From Tiliqua scincoides (Eukaryota > Chordata > Lepidosauria > Squamata > Scincidae): a DNA stretch of 64,000 nt. Positions 32,883-43,440 of this stretch are shown here, piece after piece; the stretch's first letter is position 1, and each line of letters opens with the position of its first letter. A program made the translations under genes and the position numbers. The stretch spans positions 81,699,659 through 81,763,658 of the forward strand of contig NC_089822.1 of assembly GCF_035046505.1 (NCBI RefSeq), written 5' to 3'. Under the pieces are notes generated by a model, which saw nothing but the letters and a program-made list of their open reading frames with translations, searched no databases and was not told where the DNA came from.

Positions 32883-35800
32883 GGCGCAGGGAGCCCAGGT
32901 CTACCCATTCTAAGTATAGGCGCAGGGAGCCCAGGTCTACCCATTTTAAGTATAGGCGCAGGGAGCCCAGGTCTATCCATTCTAAGTATAGGCGCAGGGA
33001 GCCCAGATCTACCCATTCTAAGTATAGGCGCAGGGAGCCCAGGTCTACCCATTCTAAGTACAGGCGCAGGGAGCCCAGGTCTACCCATTCTAAGTATAAG
33101 TTGGATAGGCCTGGGCTCCCTGCACACCAAAATCCCTCGAGGGAGCCCAGGTCTACCCATTCTAAGTATAGGCGCAAAGAGCCCAGGTCTACCCATTCTC
33201 AGTATAGACGCAAAGAGCCCAGGTCTAACCCGTTCTAAGTACAGGCGCAGGGAGCCCAGGTCTACCCATTCTAAGTATAAGTTGGATAGGCCTGGGCTCC
33301 CTGCACACCAAAATCCCTCGAGGAAGCCCAGGTCTACCCATTCTAAGTATAGGCGCAAAGAGCCCAGGTCTACCCATTCTCAGTATAGACGCAAAGAGCC
33401 CAGGTCTAACCCGTTCTAAGTACAGGTGCAGGGAGCCCAGGTCTACCCATTCAAAGTATAGGCACAGGGAGCCCAGGTCTACCCATTCTAAGTATAGGCG
33501 CAGGGAGCCCAGGTCTACCCATTCTAAGTATAAGTTGGATAGGCCTGGGCTCCCTGCACACCAAAATCCCTCGAGGGAGCCCAGGTCTACCCATTCTAAG
33601 TATAGGCGCAGGGAGCCCAGGTCTACCCATTCTAAGTATAAGTTGGATAGGCCTGGGCTCCCTGCACACCAAAATCCCTCGAGGGAGCCCAGGTCTACCC
33701 ATTCTAAGTATAGGCGCAAAGAGCCCAGGTCTACCCATTCTCAGTATAGACGCAAAGAGCCCAGGTCTAACCCGTTCTAAGTACAGGCGCAGGGAGCCCA
33801 GGTCTACCCATTCTAAGTATAAGTTGGATAGGCCTGGGCTCCCTGCACACCAAAATCCCTCGAGGAAGCCCAGGTCTACCCATTCTAAGTATAGGCGCAA
33901 AGAGCCCAGGTCTACCCATTCTCAGTATAGACGCAAAGAGCCCAGGTCTAACCCGTTCTAAGTACAGGTGCAGGGAGCCCAGGTCTACCCATTCAAAGTA
34001 TAGGCACAGGGAGCCCAGGTCTACCCATTCTAAGTATAGGCGCAGGGAGCCCAGGTCTACCCATTCTAAGTATAAGTTGGATAGGCCTGGGCTCCCTGCA
34101 CACCAAAATCCCTCGAGGGAGCCCAGGTCTACCCATTCTAAGTATAGGCGCAGGGAGCCCAGGTCTACCCATTCTAAGTATAAGTTGGATAGGCCTGGGC
34201 TCCCTGCACACCAAAATCCCTCGAGGGAGCCCAGGTCTACCCATTCTAAGTATAGGCGCAAAGAGCCCAGATCTACCCATTTTCAGTATAGACGCAAAGA
34301 GCCCAGGTCTACCCATTCTAAGTACAGGCGCAGGGAGCCCAGGTCTACCCATTCTAAGTATAGGCGCAGGGAGCCCAGGTCTACCCATTCTAAGTATAGG
34401 CACAGGGAGCCCAGGTCTACCCATTCTAAGTATAGACGCAAAGAGCCCAGGTCTACCCATTCTAAGTCCAGGCGCAGGGAGCCCAGGTCTACCCATTCTA
34501 AGTATAGGTTGGATAGGCCTGGGCTCCCTGCACACCAAAATCCCTCTAGGGAGCCCAGGTCTACCCATTCTCAGTATAGACGCAAAGAGCCCAGGTCTAC
34601 CCATTCTAAGTACATGCGCAGGGAGCCCAGGTCTACCCATTCTAAGTATAGGCGCAGGGAGCCCAGGTCTATCCATTCTAAGTATAGGCGCAGGGAGCCC
34701 AGGTCTACCCATTCTAAGTATAGGCGCAGGGAGCCCAGGTCTACCCATTCTAAGTATAGGCGCAGGGAGCCCAGGTCTACCCATTCTAAGTATAGGCGCA
34801 GGGAGCCCAGGTCTACCCATTCTAATTATAGGCGCAGGGAGCCCAGGTCTACCCATTCTAAGCATAAGTTGGATAGGCCTGGGCTCCCTGCACACCAAAA
34901 TCCCTCGAGGGAGCCCAGGTCTACCCATTCGCGGTATAGACGCAAAGAGCCCAGGTCTACCCATTCTAAGTACAGGCGCAGGGAGCCCAGGTCTACCCAT
35001 TCTAAGTATAGGCGCAGGGAGCCCAGGTCTACCCATTCTAAGTACAGGCGCAGGGAGCCCAGGTCTACCCATTCGAAGTATAGGCGCAGGGAGCCCAGGT
35101 CTACCCATTCTAAGTATAAGTTGGATAGGCCTGGGCTCCCTGCACACCAAAATCCCTCGAGGGAGCCCAGGTCTACCCATTCTAAGTATAGGCGCAAAGA
35201 GCCCAGGTCTACCCATTCTCAGTATAGACGCAAAGAGCCCAGGTCTAATCCGTTCTAAGTACAGGCGCAGGGAGCCCAGGTCTACCCATTCAAAGTATAG
35301 GCACAGGGAGCCCAGGTCTACCCAGTCTAAGTATAGGCGCAGGGAGCCAAGGTCTACCCGTTCTAAGTATAGGCACAGGGAGCCCAGGTCTACCCATTCT
35401 AAGTACAGGCGCAGGGAGCCCAGGTATACCCATTCTAAGTATAGGCGCAGGGAGCCCAGGTCTACCCATTCTAAGTATAGGCGCAGGGAGCCCAGGTCTA
35501 CCCATTCTAAGTATAGGCGCAGGGAGCCCAGGTCTACCCATTCTAAGTACAGGCGCAGGGAGCCCAGGTCTACCCATTCTAAGTATAAGTTGGATAGGCC
35601 TGGGCTCCCTGCACACCAAAATCCCTCGAGGGAGCCCAGGTCTACCCATTCTCAGTATAGACGCAAAGAGCCCAGGTCTACCCATTCTAAGTACAGGCGC
35701 AGGGAGCCCAGGTCTTCCCATTCTAAGTATAGGCGCAGGGAGCCCAGGTCTACCCATTCTAAGTACAGGCGCAGGGAGCCCAGGTCTACCCATTCGAAGT

Positions 35801-36610
35801 ATAGGCGCAGGGAGCCCAGGTCTACCCAGTCTAAGTATAGGCGCAGGGAGCCCAGGTCTACCCATTCTAAGTACAGGCGCAGGGAGCCCAGGTCTACCCA
35901 TTCTAAGTATAAGTTGAATAGGCCTGGGCTCCCTGCACACCAAAATCCCTCGAGGGAGCCCAGGTCTACCCATTCTCAGTATAGACGCAAAGAGCCCAGG
36001 TCTACCCATTCTAAGTACAGGCGCAGGGAGCCCAGGTCTTCCCATTCTAAGTATAGGCGCAGGGAGCCCAGGTCTACCCATTCTAAGTACAGGCGCAGGG
36101 AGCCCAGGTCTACCCATTCGAAGTATAGGCACAGGGAGCCCAGGTCTACCCAGTCTAAGTATAGGCGCAGGGAGCCCAGGTCTACCCATTCTAAGTACAG
36201 GCGCAGGGAGCCCAGGTCTTCCCATTCTAAGTATAGGCGCAGGGAGCCCAGGTCTACCCATTCGAAGTATAGGCACAGGGAGCCCAGGTCTACCCAGTCT
36301 AAGTATAGGCGCAGGGAGCCCAGGTCTACCCATTCTAAGTACAGGCGCAGGGAGCCCAGGTCTTCCCATTCTAAGTATAGGCGCAGGGAGCCCAGGTCTA
36401 CCCAGTCTAAGTATAGGCACAGGGAGCCCAGGTCTACCCAGTCTAAGTATAGGCGCAGGGAGCCCAGGTCTACCCATTCTAAGTACAGGCGCAGGGAGCC
36501 CAGGTCTTCCCATTCTAAGTATAGGCGCAGGGAGCCCAGGTCCTCTCATTCTAAATATAGGTTGGATAGGCCTGGGCTCCCTGCACACCAAAATCCCTCG
36601 AGGGAGTCCA
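32883..36610 (+). repeat. 36-bp minisatellite array of the rDNA intergenic spacer
   Basis: About 100 tandem units of 36 bp with core GGGAGCCCAGGTCTACCC. Thirteen or so units are replaced by a variant starting GTTGGATAGGCCTGGGCTCC. With the next unit this makes a perfect 12-bp inverted repeat (CCTGGGCTCCCT against AGGGAGCCCAGG) around an 18-base loop, in a 72-bp composite. A higher-order repeat of 540 bp (15 units) is visible between 33243 and 33783. Because 36 is a multiple of three, long frames of 12-residue repeats are open on both strands; these are artefacts. It sits directly downstream of the 28S end, where rDNA spacers usually hold such arrays. Confidence 0.95.
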
Positions 36611-36929
36611 GATCTACTCGGCTATACTTACAATGGGTAGACCTGGCTATGCACGTCCTGGCCCCCCGGGCTGCCAACCACAAACCTCCCACTGCCCAAG
36701 CGCTACCCCATGGGGGGACCCAGCTTCCCGGGCTTAATTTTCAGCTTGGGGGGGCGCCGCAGCCGCACCCTCAAGGCAGGCAAGCGGGGGGGGGCACGGG
36801 CAGCCCAGCCCGCCTCTCCTCCCTCCTTCGCTCGCTATGCGCGTGGCTGCCTGCAGATGCTCCCCACCCCTTACGGCTAGGACCCCCGCCCAAACCTCCC
36901 GGCACCCAGCCGCCCCGTCCCTCCAGGGA

Positions 36930-37318
36930 CACTTTCATACACTTGTCCACCACCACCCCAAGATCTCTCTCCTGATCTATCACAGGCAGCTCAGAACCCA
37001 TCAGCCGATATGTGAAGTTTGCATTTTTTGGCCCCAACGTGCAGGACGACACTTATTTGCATTGAAACGCATTTGCTGCCCGTTTTCCTGCCAGTTTGGA
37101 GACATCCTTCTGGAGCTCCTCACAATCGCTTCTGGTCATCACAGCTCAGAAAAGTTCCATGTCACCTGCAAACTTAGCCGCCTCACTGCTCCACCCCATC
37201 TCCAGCTCATTTCGGAAGAGGTTGAAGAGCACCAGGTCCCCAGGACAGGCACGCTGCTTTTCAGCTCTCTCCATTGTGAAAACTGACACCCACTCCATGT
37301 TTCCAGGTCTTCAATCCA
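36930..37318 (-). mobile_element. CR1-like LINE fragment inside the spacer
   Basis: The minus-strand frame at 36930-37052 reads YRLMGSELPVIDQERDLGVV, which is the same reverse-transcriptase C-terminal region as 10270-10330 in the LINE at 9712. The flanking part matches 9950-10340 of that copy. Broken in frame and truncated at both ends. Confidence 0.8.
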
Positions 37319-37384
37319 GAAGAGGCCGGGCGCAGCATTCTGCAGGGCGGGGCTGGCAAAGGGACCTGGCCTCCACACCGCTCA

Positions 37385-37620
37385 GTCCCTCAGGGAGCCC
37401 AGCCGGATGGACCTGGGCTCTCTGGAGGCAAAGTCCCGCCTGGAGTCCCGGTCTACCCCTTGTAAGCATAGCTGGGTGGACCTGGGCTGCCCAGAGGCAA
37501 AGTCCCTCCAGGAGCCCTGGTCTACCCATTGTGAGTATAGCCGGATAGACCCGGGCTTTCTGGAGGCAAAGTCCCACAGGGAGCCCTGGTCTACCCATTA
37601 TAAGTATAGGCGCGGAAGTC
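37385..37620 (+). repeat. Degenerate 70-bp repeats related to the 36-bp array
   Basis: Three or so units of about 70 bp contain GGACCTGGGCT, then GGAGGCAAAGTCCC and GGTCTACCC. Each resembles the 72-bp hairpin composite of the main array and may be an older version of it. Confidence 0.65.
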
Positions 37621-37740
37621 CCAATGGGTTCGAATTTGACGTGCATGCACGGGAAGCGGTTCCAGGAGGCCAGGCAGAGCCAGGGGCCGAACCCCGGATG
37701 TCTGGACGGCGCACCCGGCTCAGGCGTGTCCTCCCGGGTA
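37591..37740 (+). repeat. Spacer direct repeat, copy 1
   Basis: Begins CTACCCATTATAAGTATAGG, continues CGCGGAAGTCCC and GGTTCCAGGAGG, and is repeated 390 bp downstream. Duplicated segments just upstream of the transcribed region in rDNA are often spacer promoters; that role here is inference. Confidence 0.6.
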
Positions 37741-37980
37741 TACAGGGACGGGGTTTTTGGCCTGGTGCTCACTGGACTTGGGCTCCCGAAGTCAGGGCTC
37801 TCCCGGGGAGCGCTGGTGTGCCCGGGCCAGGCAGCACCAAGTCCATCACAGGGCCCAGGTCTACACGGGCGGGAGCAGCCCCTGTCCCCCCTCCGGTTGT
37901 GATGCGCCAAGTCCGGCAGGGAGCCCAGGTCCACCCGGGCCGGGCACGCCCGATGACAAAGTCCCGCAGGGAGCCCCAGT

Positions 37981-38130
37981 CTACCCATTATAAGAATAGG
38001 CGCGGAAGTCCCGATGGGGTCGAATCCGACCCGCCTGCCCGGGAAGCAGTTCCAGGAGGTCAGGTAGATCCCAGGGCCTTCCGACCTATGTCTGGCAGGC
38101 ACACTGGTCTCGGGCGTGCCCGCGGAGATT
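37981..38130 (+). repeat. Spacer direct repeat, copy 2
   Basis: Second copy of the 37591-37740 block at roughly 80 percent identity by eye. It lies about 0.55 kb before the 18S fragment; the GC-rich 38130-38680 that follows could be external transcribed spacer. Confidence 0.6.
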
Positions 38131-38682
38131 TCTGGAGACAGGGTTTTCAGAACCCTCTGAGGACCGAGCGAGGTTTCCCCGGCTGAGCGACCCAGGGCCG
38201 AGCGACCCGGGGTTACGGCGCACCCTGCTGGTCCTCCGAGCAGCAGGGAGCATCCCCCTTTGCCCCCTCAGTGGCTGGGGGTGTGGAGCGGTGAGGCGGG
38301 GGCCCAGCATCGGGCGGCCCTGTGCTCTGGGTCCCGGAAGCCTTCGCGAGGCCCCCTTGTGCCCGGCGTCAGGGCCAGGAGAGGGGTGTGGACGGGTCCC
38401 CGTGCTCGCCAGATTCACCGCGATCGATTTGGCCCCCGCAGCCCCTTTGGGGAGGGCCTCCGTGGGCCAGCCTCTGTGCTGGTGCTTCGGGTGGGGTGGT
38501 GCCCTCCGATGACCGCCCCCGCCTGCCCTTGGTCTCCTCCTCCCTCACCGCCTGCCATGGCCCGCCCGCCCTCTTGCTGGGGATGGGGCCAGATGCTGCC
38601 GCAGGTGGGGCCTGGTGACCAGCGTGTGCTTCTGCACCCCCGCCCGCCCCGCGCTGCTCCTGTTCCTTTACACAGAAGGGCC
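38130..38682 (+). other. GC-rich spacer, probable 5' external transcribed spacer
   Basis: Very GC-rich, with C runs and CpG, directly before the 18S match. The position suggests 5' ETS, but since the 18S 5' three quarters is absent, its true end cannot be seen. Confidence 0.45.
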
Positions 38683-39101
38683 TGACAGATTGATAGCTCT
38701 TTATTGATTCTGTGGGTGGTGGTGCATGGCTGTTCTTAGTTGGTGGAGCAATTTGTCTGGTTAATTCTGATAACAAATGAGACTCTGGCATGCTAACTAG
38801 TTATGTGACACAACCTCCTCCCATTGGTCGGCATCCAACCTCTTAGAGGGACAAGTGGCGTTCAGCATGGCTTAATCTTTGAGACAAGCATATGCTGCTG
38901 GCAGGATCAACCAGGTAGCCACCTGAGATTGAGCAATAGTGATGCCCTTAGATGTTTGGGGCTGCACGCGTGCTACACTGACTGGCTCAGCGTGTGTCTA
39001 CCCCCATTTGTGATGGGGATTGGGGATTGCAATTATTCCCCATATAGAGAAATTCCCAGTAAGTGCAGGTCATAAGTTTGTGTTGATTAAGTCCCTGCCC
39101 T
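38683..39101 (+). rRNA. 18S rRNA fragment, rearranged and non-functional
   Basis: Starts at TGACAGATTGATAGCTC and contains GAGACTCTGGCATGCTAAC, TTAGAGGGACAAGTGGCG, GGCTGCACGCGTGCTACAC and TGGGGATTGCAATTATTCCC. It ends at AAGTCCCTGCCCT, just before the decoding-site region. About the first two thirds and the last 0.2 kb of 18S are missing. Within the fragment there is a deletion after GAGCAATA and a larger one of about 30 bases after GTGTGTCTACCC relative to the vertebrate consensus, and a 53-base inverted insertion at 38866-38918. Confidence 0.95.
38866..38918 (-). rRNA. Inverted 5' terminus of 18S rRNA inserted in the 18S fragment
   Basis: On the minus strand this reads TACCTGGTTGATCCTGCCAG and on to GATTAAGCCATG, the first 52 or so bases of eukaryotic 18S rRNA starting at its mature 5' base. 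It sits between TTCAG and CCACC, which are adjacent in normal 18S. Confidence 0.93.
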
Positions 39102-39103
39102 GA

Positions 39104-39610
39104 AGCAGATCAGAAAGAGTGGAGCCATGGAGGTGACAGCAACTGCACTGGGTGACCCAGTATAGTGTTGCCACTGTACATGAGCCATTCCTACTATGCT
39201 GTCATTTTCCATTTGTTCCTTTGTGCTCAGTATGTTTTCCTCATGTCTTCTGTATATCTCCTTCGTGATCTACGAGTACTTCACTGGAAAAGTTTGTGTT
39301 TCCTAATGGCTTCTTCATATGCTGACATGCAATTCCAATTTGTCCATGTTTACTTGGATGGAAGTAAGTCTCACAGTATGTGCAGTCACACATACTTCCA
39401 GGTAAATATCAATGGGTTATATCAATACATCAGTAGGTTGGTAGCCCTTGTGAAACCACTGAGCAACAGATGAGATGCAGTCAGAAAGAACAGTGCTTTT
39501 ACTCTCCAGAAAAATATCCCCGAAAAGAGTGTGAAAGAGGAATCTCTGGTCAGGTTGCGATTCATTCAGCTGCTTTTGTTGCATCACTGGCTCTGGGTTA
39601 TATTAGAGGG
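39104..39610 (-). pseudogene. Orphan IFN 3' UTR exon, acceptor-side half
   Basis: Continuation of the exon begun at 31890-32456, on the far side of the rDNA. It has the conserved blocks CCATTTGTTCCTTTG (39212-39226) and GATTCATTCAGCTG. The acceptor is damaged here (no AG at the expected place in the minus-strand CT tract), whereas the duplicate at 55248 keeps CTCTCTAG. Confidence 0.55.
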
Positions 39611-40145
39611 AAAAAGAACTGGTCAAAACTCCCCATTAATTAAGCAAAGTTTTCCTTTTAGAAGTCATTCTTTGAAATCCAACATAGAAGATTTTGAAAC
39701 AGTCCTACTAGGATTTTCTACTTTTCCGAAGAATGATGGATGACTTTCTTCAGAATCTTTCAGTGACTCAAAAATAGCAGAATGGTTGGCGTGGAAGAAT
39801 GTTTTGGGGGGTGTATGGATTCAGTTATGTGTTGTCTCAATGGCATCACTAGGATTCATGTCAGCTGGTGTGGGAGGCCTGCACATCACCTCATGAACAC
39901 CCTAGGTGGTGGGTGTGGTGATGTACCATTGCCTGCTCCCATTGATTTTTTGGCTGTACCTTTTGATAGAACACAGATATTTCAATGTGGTTTGTTTCAT
40001 TGCATTCTGCTTGAAATTACGTGTTGATTGATATATAACATGATGGTCTTATTCCTATAAACTCTGATTTTAGTGATTTTGAAAACTTGTATTTTCTCAC
40101 ACACACACACACACCCTGTGTCAACTTACTAACACCCTATTGCAG

Positions 40146-40250
40146 CAGTTCTCAAACTTTTAGCACTGGGACCCACTTTTTAGAATGACAATCTGTCTTG
40201 GACCCATTGGAAGTGATGTCATGGCCAGAAGTGACCTCATCAAGCAAATA
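40146..40250 (+). mobile_element. hAT-type fragment (CAGTTCTCAAAC end)
   Basis: Terminus CAGTTCTCAAACTTTTAGC, then GGGACCCACTTTTTAGAATG and TGATGTCATGGCCAGAAGTG as in the copy at 1025-1145. Right end not found. Confidence 0.6.
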
Positions 40251-41048
40251 AAAATAAATAATTAAATAAGGGGGGAGCCAGCCCTTGTTCCTCCAAGTGA
40301 ATTTTCTCTGTCTGCCTGCAATAGCACCCCCCAAAAGAATCAGTGAGATTTTCAGCCCTCTGCGGTGCTCAGTTTAATCAAGCACACATCAGTATGAAGA
40401 CTCACCTGGCTTTGCAAGTGCAAAATAGAAAACATGCCCCATACCAGTTCAAGCCTGGTGAGGCTGCCTTCTGGAGCATTTGTTGTGTCGGATCGGGACC
40501 ATTCTGGTGTCCTCACATTCCCCTTTGCCTGGCCTGATCACAAGTCAAGGCACATCTCCCTACTGATGAGTAAATGTATCGACGTGGCTTCGCAGCTTTT
40601 GGGGGCAGCATTCATTGGATAGGGACCATTTTGGTGTCCTTGGATTCCTCTCAGTCTTCCCTTTCTGATGGACTATGGCAAGTCACCCTACTCATGAGGA
40701 AACGAGTTTGGTTTCACTTTCCATAGGGATCCATGCATTTTTTTATTTCCGGTTTTTTGGTCATAACTTTTAAAAGAAAGGAGCTATTTCACTCTGGTTT
40801 TTTGCATTGCATTCCTCTGGAAATTCCACATCCAACAGTGTATTTAACGCATCATCCCCCAGTGCGCCTTACCCCCTCTTGCGTGTCACCTGGTGCGGCC
40901 TGCACCCTCCTAGTGATGCCACTAGTGTGTCTCTATATTTTTTTCTTAAGAATTTCCACTGAGTTGTCTTTTCAGGTGCATTTGTACGGCAGGCAGCTGT
41001 TCTCTGTTATGTGAGCCCATTTGAGAGGGAGTTAGATGTGTTTGGGCA

Positions 41049-41372
41049 GGAGGTCTGGTCTAGAGGGGTAGAGCCTCCCTCTAACATCCACAAGGTCGCC
41101 AGTTCGAGGCCACTGGCACCGTGCGACCTTGAAGCAGCTGACAAGCTGAAGCCAAGCTATTCCATCTGCTCTGAGGATTGGAGGCCAGAATGTGAAACCA
41201 GATCAGAATGAAACGCCTGAATGTAGTGCTTCTTGAAAGAAAGAACCTTCTTTCAAATTGTAAAAATCCCGGTTTAAGAAGGGATTTAAATAAAAGCCTG
41301 CCTATGTAAACTGCCTTGAATAAAGTCTTGAATAAAGACCAAGAAAGGCGGTATATAAATACCTGTATTTAT
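41049..41372 (+). mobile_element. tRNA-derived SINE, Sauria type, near full length
   Basis: The head has a pol III A-box-like TGGTCTAGAGGGG and a B-box-like AGTTCGAGGCC. The body contains CCTTGAAGCAGCTGACAAGC. The tail has GCCTATGTAAACTGCCTTGA and AAAGGCGGTATATAAATACC, as in Bov-B-tailed squamate SINEs. This is one of the better indications that the host is a squamate. Confidence 0.75.
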
Positions 41373-41623
41373 CATATTATTATTGATCTCACCACTTGGT
41401 CAGGGCAGATCACAATGTTTCCACAACAGCTGACACCTCTGAGATTCTTGTGATCTCTACATACCAATGTGATTGCACCATGCATACTGTGCCCAAACAA
41501 CGGTGGAACACAGGAAAAGTACTGTCACATTGATTCAGATGTATTCACATTTCCTTTATTGTCATAAAGATACAAAAACATGACTTTAAAAAAATTAAAA
41601 GTCCTCAACTACCTTCGATAACT

Positions 41624-42110
41624 GTTACAGTGGAATGTACTGTCCTTCTCTGTTACAGTGGAATGTACTGTCCTTCTCTTAATGATACCCCTGGGGGCTG
41701 GGGATAAGAATAGGCCCTCAGTTTGGCTGTACTTGTCGTAAGAGGCGACTAAGCAGCCACTGGGTAGATGGGACTCATCAGTCTGGGAAGGCTTCATCTG
41801 AGAGAAGGAAAACTCTGATCCCAAACCTCCACTGCCTTGTGGCTGCATCCAGTTATGGAAAAGGCTTCAGGAGTCAACCTTGCAAAATCCGGAGCTGAGT
41901 CCCTGAGGCAGTTCATGGCTGAACACAGACACGTTCTACCTTTCCATTGGACCATTTCAGCGATGTGGAGAGGGGGGATTTGCTGCATGGGTAACAGCCT
42001 ATTCCCCATACCTACTTTACCCAGGCTTCGCGCACTGGAGAGGACACTCTATTCCACAACCACCATTCAGAGCGTGACACCATAGGCTTCCGAGACTGAA
42101 GGATGCCAAC
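41624..42110. repeat. Unclassified dispersed repeat with a short tandem duplication at its edge
   Basis: A 27-bp block containing GTTACAGTGGAATGTACTG is present twice in tandem at 41624-41678. The following 430 bp has a mosaic, repeat-like look (CGTAAGAGGCGACTAAGCAG, GGCTTCCGAGACTGAAGGAT) but I cannot assign a family. Confidence 0.35.
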
Positions 42111-43440
42111 CAAGATCTCTTAATGACTAATTTCAAAAATATTGCCACTTTCACAGTTAATTCAATATTTACACCTGCAAGGAGAAACCAAATTTTTTCT
42201 TGGTCAGCCCCATTCTTGTTCTTTTTGAGGAATTTTCTAGAGGGGCCAATGCAGGATCATATGATGTAAAGATTCAACCACACTCATTGAGCAGCTACAT
42301 GTTTTTGCCTCCAGTGGAGTGCTTCTAAAACTGCCATATAGTACTTCTGAAGGTAAAATGCAACTTCTTATGAGAGCAAAGGCTCTGCCCTTGTTAGGGC
42401 ATTTTTGAAAATACAAATAAACGGCCATTTGACCATATCTAGTAGGAAGGGGCGAGCAGATCTTATTGTTCAGACACCACAAGTGCTGCTGCTCAATATC
42501 TTGGAGTCTTTGTTTAATCAGATGGAAAGTTTGCAGCAGTTGGAGTGCGCAAGAGGAGCATCTCCCTCGAAGAGACGATGGTTGGGGTTATAGTAGATTT
42601 TAAGCCAATATTTAAAGAACCTCAACCAGGCCACTCTCAAGCTGGCCTAACCCTGCTTCAAGGCAAAGTGCAACTTGATGACATGCTAACCTTCCAACAA
42701 AATTGGCTCTCCATATAGAATTAGAGGAATGCTTCAGATGTATTTGAAGGTCTCTTGTGTGTCATCTGAAGGAAACCCCACATTTCTTCTCAATTTATGA
42801 TTCAGTGGGAAGGGAGAAAGCTTTTCATAGACCTATCAAAAATGGTTGTTAGCCTTCTGTATATTCTTAGAAAATTATATCTGCAAGCTGTGAATGACAG
42901 CTGTTTCTCAAGAGCAATGACTATTCCCTTCTGGGCATGAAGCTGATGAAGAATACGTGTCTTCTCCCTGCCCTCATCCTCCTCCCCCCAACTGAAGGTA
43001 AGAAATCCTCATAATATAAGGGCTCAGGAAGGATAATCTTGCAGGAACTCACACTTGGCCCCTAGACTCAGTCCACTCTCTTTATTCAGATGCTCAGATG
43101 AAGAAAAGGGGTGAAATTGCCTCTGGGATAATGGACTGGCTTAATATTTGTAAGTCCCATACAATTGTTAGGTACTTGTTTCCTAGTCTCTGCCACACAG
43201 CATTACAGGAATGCCCATCTTTCTTGCCTCAGAGCTCTCCACCCAATCAAGGCCGTTGTAAGGGTGAATCACTCCCTTTGTTCCTCTTCACTTTTTTCCC
43301 TGTCTTCCCTGTTCAGTCTCTGGTTCCATCCTTAGCTGTTTCTGCAGTCTTGTCACTCTCTTGTTCCACACTCCTCTCTGGTCTCCCCCAGTCTGCACTC
43401 ATGCTCCCCACTCTTTTGCTCAATCTCCCAGTGGCCAGCC
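42111..43440. other. Intergenic stretch with no recognisable gene
   Basis: 42870-42930 faintly resembles IFN 3' intron sequence near 21090-21130. Nothing else is supported. Confidence 0.4.

Larger units (their letters stand above)
32457..39103 (+). other. rDNA-derived insertion (28S end, intergenic spacer, 18S fragment)
   Basis: The order and orientation are those of a native rDNA repeat: 28S 3' end, spacer, 18S. The flanks match 54340 and 54745 of the duplicate locus, where about 0.4 kb of ordinary sequence occupies the place. It therefore appears to be a single insertion of 6.6 kb that replaced target sequence. No target duplication or transposon end is seen at the junctions, which fits end-joining of a DNA fragment rather than transposition. 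Confidence 0.88.

Noticed and set aside
32804-36975. Very long open frames (up to 461 codons) on both strands with 12-residue repeats such as [12 protein letters not shown]
   Set aside because: They arise because the 36-bp tandem unit is a multiple of three and lacks stops. Frames are open on both strands at once, and the region is rDNA spacer.
37311-38685. Open frames of 140-263 codons in the GC-rich spacer
   Set aside because: High GC content removes stop codons. Frames overlap on both strands and resemble no protein family.
41624-42110. Possible LINE or SINE with CGTAAGAGGCGACTAAGCAG
   Set aside because: I could not recognise a family or termini, so it is listed only as an unclassified repeat.
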